Source: JBKJUK01 sp046590705
Lineage (GTDB): Bacteria; Acidobacteriota; Thermoanaerobaculia; Gp7-AA8
Assembly (NCBI GenBank): GCA_046590705.1
Contig: JBKJUK010000373.1
Coordinates: 1-10,072, forward strand
Length of the DNA stretch: 10,072 nt
Direction: 5' to 3'
The notes beneath the pieces were generated by a model. That model was not told the DNA's origin. It did no database searches and worked only from the letters and a program-made list of their open reading frames with translations. Positions 5,607 to 10,072 of this stretch are shown here, piece after piece (positions within the stretch are counted from its first letter, which is position 1; each line of letters begins with the position of its first letter). The translations under genes and the position numbers were made by a program.

Positions 5607-8069
5607 TTATGTCTTGATCACCACCGGCTCACTTGGTCTGACAGGCTCCGGTTCGGCCAGCGGATGAGCGTCCCGTCCGGAGCGTTCCACTGTCTTCTGC
5701 TCCGCGGCTCCTGGTTCGAGCAACGCGATTCCGAGAACGTCTTCGACATGCTCGACGAAGTAGAACTGCATGTCACGCTTGATCGGCTCAGGAACATCGA
5801 CCAGATCGCGTTCGTTCAGTTTCGGGAGAATGACCGTGGTGATCTTCGCTGCGCGCGCCGCCAGCACTTTCTCTTTCACTCCGCCGATCGGCAGAACTTC
5901 GCCCCGCAGCGTGACTTCACCGGTCATGGCCACGTTCCGCTTGATCGGGCGTCCGGTAATCACCGAGATGATCGCTGCGGTGATGGTGATACCGGCAGAA
6001 GGCCCGTCTTTCGGTATCGCGCCGGCTGGAACGTGAATATGGATGTCATGAGTCTCGAAAAAATCTGGCGGAATGTTCTGTTCCTGCGCGTGGGCACGGG
6101 CGTACGTCAGCGCGGCCTGAGCAGACTCCTTCATGACCTCGCCCAGCTGACCCGTGAGCTGAAGTTTTCCCTTCCCACGCACAGCAATGGCCTCGATGAA
6201 GAGGATGTCGCCGCCCACCGCAGTCCAGGCGAGTCCGGTCGCAACGCCGACCTGGTCGCGTTCGAGTAGTTCTTCGGCGTAATGCTTCATGGCCCCGAGG
6301 TACTTTTCGATGGAGTTCTCGGCGATGCGATAGCTCGGCTGCGAGATTCCCTTGGCCACTTCCACTGCGATCTTTCTGCAGATCGTTCCGATCTCCCGCT
6401 CCAGATTACGAAGACCCGCTTCCTTCGTGTATCCGGTGATCACCCGCATGATTCCAGTGTCAGTCCAGACCACCTCGGTCGTCGCGATGCCGTTCTCGTC
6501 CATCTGTTTCGGGATGATGTGACGCTTGGCGATCATCACTTTCTCTTCATCCGTATACCCCGAAAGTCTGATCACTTCCATGCGATCGAGAAAGGCCGGT
6601 TGAATGGTGTCCAGGACGTTGGCGGTCACGATGAACATGACGTTGGAAAGATCGTAGGCCACACCGAGATAGTGGTCGCGGAATGAGTAGTTCTGTTCCG
6701 GATCGAGCACTTCCAGAAGCGCCGAAGATGGATCGCCGCGATAGTCGGCGCCGATCTTGTCGACCTCGTCGAGCATGAAGACCGGGTTACCGGTCTGGGC
6801 CTGGTTGATGCCCTGAACAATGCGGCCTGGCAAGGCTCCTACGTAGGTTCTGCGATGGCCTCGCACTTCGGCCTCGTCGCGCACACCGCCGAGGGAAATA
6901 CGGACGAATTTCCGGTCGAGGGCACGGGCAATGGAGCGGCCAAGCGAAGTCTTACCAACTCCTGGAGGCCCGACAAAGCAGAGAATGGGCCCCTTCATCT
7001 TGTCGCCTTTCAACTTCCTGACAGCGAGGTACTCGAGGATACGGTCCTTGATCTTCTCGAGATCGTAGTGGTCTTCGTCGAGAATCTCACGAGCTCTGCC
7101 GAGATCGTGGTTGTCCTGCGACATAACACCCCATGGCAGTCCGGTCATCCAATCGAGATAGGTGCGGATGATGGAAGTCTCCGCAGAGTCGGGATGTGAG
7201 CGCTCGAGACGCTTGATCTGCTTCTCGACCTCCTCCTTCGCTTCCTGCGGAATCGACTTCTCTTCGATCTTCTTCCGGTAATTCTCGACGTCTTCTGCTA
7301 CATCCTCACCCTCACCCAGTTCGGACTGAATGGCCTTGAGCTGCTGGCGGAGGAAATACTCGCGCTGACTCTTGTTCATCTCCCCTTGCGCGGCGGTGGA
7401 GATCTCCTGCTGCATGGTGAGCACGTTGATCTCGCGAACGAGCATCTCGTTCACCTTCTTGAGTCTCTCGACCGGATCAATCGTCTCCAGAACGTTCTGC
7501 GATTCTTCGAGTTTCAAGTCGAGATTTGACGCCGCCAGATCGGTCAGTCGCGCCGGATCATCGAGGTTCGCGGCAATGACCATGACCTCGGGCGAAATGT
7601 TCTTGCCCAGAGCGACCGAACGATCGAGGTTCTGCTTGACCGAACGAATCAGTGCCTCGGTTTCCAGAGTGCGATCCTTCACTGCCGGCTCGTCGATCCT
7701 GGTGATCTTGGCCTTGAAGAAGGGAGCGGTCTGAATGAAGTAATCGATGCGCGCGCGGGAAAGACCCTGAACCAGAATACGAATGCGCCCGTCAGGCAGC
7801 TTGAGCATCCGCATGATGATGGCTACCGTGCCGAGCCGATAAAGATCGTCCTCGCCCGGGTCCTCGTTCTGAAAGTCCTTCTGCGCCGTCAGCATGATCA
7901 CCCGATTCTCGGCGAGCGCCTGATCGACGGCATTGATCGACTTTTCTCGAGAGACCGACAACGGCACGATGATGAAAGGGAAGATGACGAGATCTTTCAG
8001 CGGAAGTACGGGGAGTACGTCCGGGATCTTGATTGCGTCTTCGCGGGTCTGTTCATTCGGTTCAGTCAT
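5607..8069 (-). CDS. lon: ATP-dependent Lon protease
   Basis: Lon is a cytoplasmic, homohexameric AAA+ serine protease that unfolds and degrades damaged and regulatory proteins. The 820-residue protein is complete. An N-terminal substrate-recognition domain starts near residue 18 and is followed by a helical linker to about 310. The AAA+ module has Walker A GPPGVGKT (367-374), Walker B FMLDEVDKIG (431-440, D434/E435) and FLDRMEVI (493-500). The protease domain has the catalytic serine S691 in PKDGPSAGIT and the catalytic lysine K734 in GGVKEKVLAA, 43 residues apart as in E. coli (S679/K722). The last 35 or so residues (about 785-820) form a polar tail rich in proline and glutamate beyond the usual end; E. 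coli Lon is 784 residues. The ATG at 8069 is preceded by GAGAGGA about nine bases upstream. The 154-base gap from nrdR holds a G-rich heptamer repeat, so lon probably has its own promoter. Confidence 0.98.
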   Translation of the reverse strand: MTEPNEQTREDAIKIPDVLPVLPLKDLVIFPFIIVPLSVSREKSINAVDQALAENRVIMLTAQKDFQNEDPGEDDLYRLGTVAIIMRMLKLPDGRIRILVQGLSRARIDYFIQTAPFFKAKITRIDEPAVKDRTLETEALIRSVKQNLDRSVALGKNISPEVMVIAANLDDPARLTDLAASNLDLKLEESQNVLETIDPVERLKKVNEMLVREINVLTMQQEISTAAQGEMNKSQREYFLRQQLKAIQSELGEGEDVAEDVENYRKKIEEKSIPQEAKEEVEKQIKRLERSHPDSAETSIIRTYLDWMTGLPWGVMSQDNHDLGRAREILDEDHYDLEKIKDRILEYLAVRKLKGDKMKGPILCFVGPPGVGKTSLGRSIARALDRKFVRISLGGVRDEAEVRGHRRTYVGALPGRIVQGINQAQTGNPVFMLDEVDKIGADYRGDPSSALLEVLDPEQNYSFRDHYLGVAYDLSNVMFIVTANVLDTIQPAFLDRMEVIRLSGYTDEEKVMIAKRHIIPKQMDENGIATTEVVWTDTGIMRVITGYTKEAGLRNLEREIGTICRKIAVEVAKGISQPSYRIAENSIEKYLGAMKHYAEELLERDQVGVATGLAWTAVGGDILFIEAIAVRGKGKLQLTGQLGEVMKESAQAALTYARAHAQEQNIPPDFFETHDIHIHVPAGAIPKDGPSAGITITAAIISVITGRPIKRNVAMTGEVTLRGEVLPIGGVKEKVLAARAAKITTVILPKLNERDLVDVPEPIKRDMQFYFVEHVEDVLGIALLEPGAAEQKTVERSGRDAHPLAEPEPVRPSEPVVIKT

Positions 8070-8119
8070 ATTGGCCGATCCTCTCGAAGTGCAATGGCTG
8101 TTCCCGTGTGTGACTTGAC

Positions 8120-8154
8120 GACGGCCGGGGGCCGGGGTCTGGGGGCCGGGGCAG
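8120..8154 (+). repeat. G-rich heptamer array 1 (potential G-quadruplex) upstream of lon
   Basis: Five consecutive 7-base units: GACGGCC, GGGGGCC, GGGGTCT, GGGGGCC, GGGGCAG. The G-runs (8127-8131, 8134-8137, 8141-8145, 8148-8151) are separated by two or three bases, which meets the usual sequence rule for a G-quadruplex on the plus strand. It lies about 50 bases before the lon start codon, so it may be in the lon leader or promoter region, where the lon message would carry the C-rich strand. Confidence 0.75.
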
Positions 8155-8223
8155 ATCGCTGATTAAAAACGTGACACTGCAAAATGGATTCTTGAACCGG
8201 CAGCGCCCGGAACTCGATGTCGA

Positions 8224-8682
8224 TCATCGATTCTCGTCCTTGAGTTGATGGAGTTCGCGGGCGAACTCTTCGACATCCTGAAAGCGCCGATGGACCGACG
8301 CAAAGCGAACATAGGCAACCTGATCGAGGTTGCGCAGCTGATCCATCACCAGATTGCCGAGATCGCGACTGGAAATCTCACGCTCGGATGATTCGCTCAT
8401 CGCCGCTTCGATCTCATCGGCGATGCGCTCGATGGTCACGGTGGGGATGGGGCGCTTCCTGCACGCGACCTGTAAACCGCGCATGAGCTTGTCCCGATCG
8501 TAAGGCTCACGGCTCTCGTCACGTTTGACGATCTGAAAGGGAATGGATTCGATCTTCTCGTAGCTGGTGAACCGGCGATCACAGCTGACGCACTGCCGGC
8601 GACGACGGATGACATCGCCTTCCTTGCTCTCACGCGAATCTACGACGCGGTCTTCATTGAAGCCGCAGAAAGGGCAGCGCAT
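8224..8682 (-). CDS. nrdR: Transcriptional repressor NrdR
   Basis: NrdR is a nucleotide-sensing repressor of ribonucleotide reductase genes: its ATP-cone binds ATP/dATP and its zinc ribbon binds paired NrdR boxes. The 152-residue protein matches the family length. It starts MRCPFC with four zinc ligands C3, C6, C31 and C34; the stretch RRRRQC (26-31) and RRFTSYE (36-42) are family hallmarks, and the ATP-cone spans about 49-139. No ribonucleotide reductase gene lies in the window, so its targets are elsewhere. The ATG at 8682 begins the canonical N-terminus, but I see no clear Shine-Dalgarno in front of it. It lies 75 bases downstream of the flippase-like gene on the same strand, so it may share its transcript or start its own short-leader message. 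Confidence 0.97.
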   Translation of the reverse strand: MRCPFCGFNEDRVVDSRESKEGDVIRRRRQCVSCDRRFTSYEKIESIPFQIVKRDESREPYDRDKLMRGLQVACRKRPIPTVTIERIADEIEAAMSESSEREISSRDLGNLVMDQLRNLDQVAYVRFASVHRRFQDVEEFARELHQLKDENR

Positions 8683-8701
8683 AACTTAGTAAAGTGTGCC
8701 T

Positions 8702-8729
8702 CGGCAAGGCGTTTGAAGCGGCCCTGCCG
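8702..8729. other. Imperfect hairpin between the flippase-like gene and nrdR
   Basis: CGGCAAGGC (8702-8710) pairs with GCCCTGCCG (8721-8729), eight of nine positions, around a ten-base loop. It could be a weak terminator for the membrane-protein gene or a processing site. There is no T-run on the minus-strand side, so the role is open. Confidence 0.3.
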
Positions 8730-8757
8730 AACGACACAGCACGATGCCGCCTCTATA

Positions 8758-9780
8758 TCATTCTTCGACTTTTTCGCCAATCTGCGTGAGTTGCTTCAGG
8801 CCTATGCCCTCACGCGCCAGTAGCCACAGGCCAGCCACTACTACCGGAAGTGTCCCGACGATGTGAAAGGCGATCGCAACGACGACTGAAGTGTCGACAT
8901 CGAAGTGGTAGAAATTGGTCAGCGCGATCTGACAGGCCTTGTGGAAACCACCTACGCCACCCGGCGTCGGAATCGACAGTCCGAGGATGGTGATCCCGGT
9001 GACGAAGAAGCCGGCCGAGAATGGTAGCGGATGGCCTACAGCCAGCATCAGCAGATAAAACTGCCCGGTCAGACAGAGCCAGATCATCGCGGTGAAGAGC
9101 AGCACCCGTGCGAGCGCAGAACCGTTGTGCACGATGGACAGAGAGGCCACGAACGAGTCGAAGAAACTCATCCAACCCGATCGGAATCGCTCGGGTACGG
9201 CGCGCCCAAGCCAGGTATGAAGGACCCTTACTTTTGGATGGAAGAAGTACAGAAGGATGACGAACAGTGTCATCAGCAGGAAGATTGTGCCGCCGACGAC
9301 TGCTGCCGTCCTCACGGCCGTGGCCTTCCTGCCGAGCGCAGGATCTGCCAGCATTGACCGCCCGGAGGTCAGCACGAACGTAACAAACAGACCGAGGATC
9401 GAAAGCAGATCGAGGACTCGCTCGGTGAGGACCGTTCCCAATGCAGTGGAGAATCGAATGTCGGTCCGCCGGCTGAGCAGCGCAGGCCGCACCACGTCGC
9501 CGGCCCGGATCGGCAGAATCGCCGAGGACATGAAGCCGATTGCAGTCGCAAAGAACGTCGGATAAAGCGCCGGTGGATCGTCGGGGCGCAGGATGATCCG
9601 CCACCGCGCAGCTCGGAGAAAGAGCGCGGCGAAGTTCGTCGCCAGTGCCGCCACGAACCAGGCCGGGTTCATCTCTTTCACCACTTCCAGGACTCTGCGG
9701 GGATTGCTGCTACGCAGAAAGAAGTAGAGCAGCAGCGCCATTGCGACGAGGCCTATGACGAGTCGGAGAGTGCTTTTCAA
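8758..9780 (-). CDS. Flippase-like integral membrane protein (LPG_synthase_TM / UPF0104 type)
   Basis: The 340-residue protein has about seven or eight hydrophobic segments (roughly 5-22, 40-58, 73-91, 124-139, 158-180, 222-247, 252-272, 296-324). It carries the signature blocks of the family that includes the membrane half of MprF and AglD/YbhN-type proteins: RAARWRIIL (56-64), ILPIRAGDVVRPALLSRR (88-105), TERVLDL (119-125) and SIPTPGGVGGFH (269-280). Such proteins are thought to move or modify lipids or lipid-linked glycans; the exact substrate cannot be told from sequence. There is no C-terminal aminoacyl-transferase domain, so it is not a full MprF. The start is uncertain: the codon at 9780 is TTG with no visible Shine-Dalgarno, though it gives a normal short lead before the first membrane helix. 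The next in-frame ATG (9741) would cut into that helix. It is followed by nrdR after 75 bases; no glycosyltransferase neighbour is visible to hint at the substrate. Confidence 0.88.
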   Translation of the reverse strand: MKSTLRLVIGLVAMALLLYFFLRSSNPRRVLEVVKEMNPAWFVAALATNFAALFLRAARWRIILRPDDPPALYPTFFATAIGFMSSAILPIRAGDVVRPALLSRRTDIRFSTALGTVLTERVLDLLSILGLFVTFVLTSGRSMLADPALGRKATAVRTAAVVGGTIFLLMTLFVILLYFFHPKVRVLHTWLGRAVPERFRSGWMSFFDSFVASLSIVHNGSALARVLLFTAMIWLCLTGQFYLLMLAVGHPLPFSAGFFVTGITILGLSIPTPGGVGGFHKACQIALTNFYHFDVDTSVVVAIAFHIVGTLPVVVAGLWLLAREGIGLKQLTQIGEKVEE

Positions 9781-9812
9781 CAGAGCGGTTGTATCACATG
9801 GGGCAGTTAGTA

Positions 9813-9847
9813 GCTGGCCGGGGTCAGGGGGCCAGGGGCCGGGGTAA
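9813..9847 (+). repeat. G-rich heptamer array 2 (potential G-quadruplex) upstream of the flippase-like gene
   Basis: Five consecutive 7-base units: GCTGGCC, GGGGTCA, GGGGGCC, AGGGGCC, GGGGTAA. G-runs at 9820-9823, 9827-9831, 9835-9838 and 9841-9844 with loops of two or three bases fit the G-quadruplex rule on the plus strand. The array ends about 33 bases before the TTG start of the minus-strand gene, the same relation to a minus-strand start as array 1 has to lon. Confidence 0.75.
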
Positions 9848-10051
9848 AGGCAGAAGCAATCGCAGAAAACGCTTCTTCTCCCGCTCCCGGCCCGCTCACT
9901 ACGCTACGCACGCCATTCCGATGAGGCTCGCGATCGTCAATGCTCCCGCAGCACGGAATGCGAAGAGGAATCTCCGGTCGGCGCGACGTGGGTGATGAAG
10001 TTCGCGCGGTGTGGAACGCAGAGTCAGCCGCACTTGCCACGTTTCTACTCC

Positions 10052-10072
10052 GGCCCCCGGCCCCCGGCCCCC
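10052..10072 (-). repeat. Heptamer array 3, C-rich on this strand (cut by window end)
   Basis: Three exact copies of GGCCCCC (10052-10058, 10059-10065, 10066-10072); read on the minus strand this is the GGGGGCC unit of arrays 1 and 2, in the opposite orientation. The array reaches the last base of the window, so its true length is unknown. Confidence 0.75.

Larger units (their letters stand above)
9781..10072. other. Intergenic region upstream of the flippase-like gene
   Basis: About 290 bases with no supported gene. It holds the two G/C-rich heptamer arrays and a small inverted repeat AGAAGC (9852-9857) / GCTTCT (9871-9876). On the minus strand a frame runs from the window edge to TAG at 9901-9899 and ends in a short hydrophobic stretch, but it has no convincing start and runs through the repeat, so I do not call it. 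A minus-strand promoter for the membrane-protein gene should lie here; no confident -35/-10 pair is visible. Confidence 0.5.

Noticed and set aside
5664..7734. Several plus-strand frames of 88-201 codons opposite lon.
   Set aside because: All lie antisense to a complete, well-conserved lon gene and show no recognisable domain.
8810..9604. A 264-codon minus-strand frame overlapping the flippase-like gene in another frame.
   Set aside because: It is a frame-shifted shadow; the other frame has membrane helices and family signature motifs, this one is an R/S/D-rich soluble mix.
9899..10033. A 44-codon minus-strand frame (GTG at 10033) ending in a hydrophobic stretch, with a longer open frame back to the window edge.
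   Set aside because: No ribosome site at a usable distance, and the upstream part is encoded by the GGGGGCC array. It could be the tail of a gene beyond the window, but nothing supports that.

Overview
This window looks like ordinary chromosomal core DNA from a GC-rich bacterium. I see no transposase, phage, plasmid, CRISPR array, tRNA or rRNA. Gene content and GC-rich repeats at gene borders would fit an Acidobacteriota-like or similar Gram-negative lineage, but that placement is a weak inference from general impression and the sequence does not prove it.

Layout. Bases 2-3793 (+) form a tightly packed cluster: the C-terminal half of valyl-tRNA synthetase (valS, cut by the window edge), a biotin-protein ligase without a DNA-binding domain (birA), type III pantothenate kinase (coaX) and ribose-5-phosphate isomerase A (rpiA). 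Each gene overlaps the next by 4, 4 and 1 bases, so the four are almost certainly one transcript with coupled translation. Bases 3794-4040 hold two REP-like hairpins in opposite orientation between converging genes. Bases 4041-4643 (-) encode a small lipoprotein of unknown function, divergent from bioY (4805-5404, +), the membrane S-component of a biotin transporter. Bases 5405-5606, between the converging bioY and lon genes, hold a short hairpin and a 24-base inverted repeat whose arms are themselves hairpins. The rest lies on the minus strand: lon protease (5607-8069), nrdR (8224-8682) and a multi-pass flippase-like membrane protein (8758-9780).

How the genes relate. BirA and BioY are two parts of biotin use, uptake and attachment to carboxylases, and CoaX makes the first committed intermediate of coenzyme A, so the left half leans to cofactor supply. 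The BirA here lacks the helix-turn-helix that lets E. coli BirA repress biotin genes, so bioY control must be by other means if it is controlled at all. Lon (protein quality control) and NrdR (ribonucleotide reductase repressor) are stand-alone housekeeping genes.

The most interesting non-coding signal is a heptamer-periodic G-rich repeat (unit close to GGGGGCC) in three intergenic places, with two other families of palindromic repeats at the other gene borders. Almost every larger intergenic gap carries a structured repeat. I found no convincing new multi-gene system.
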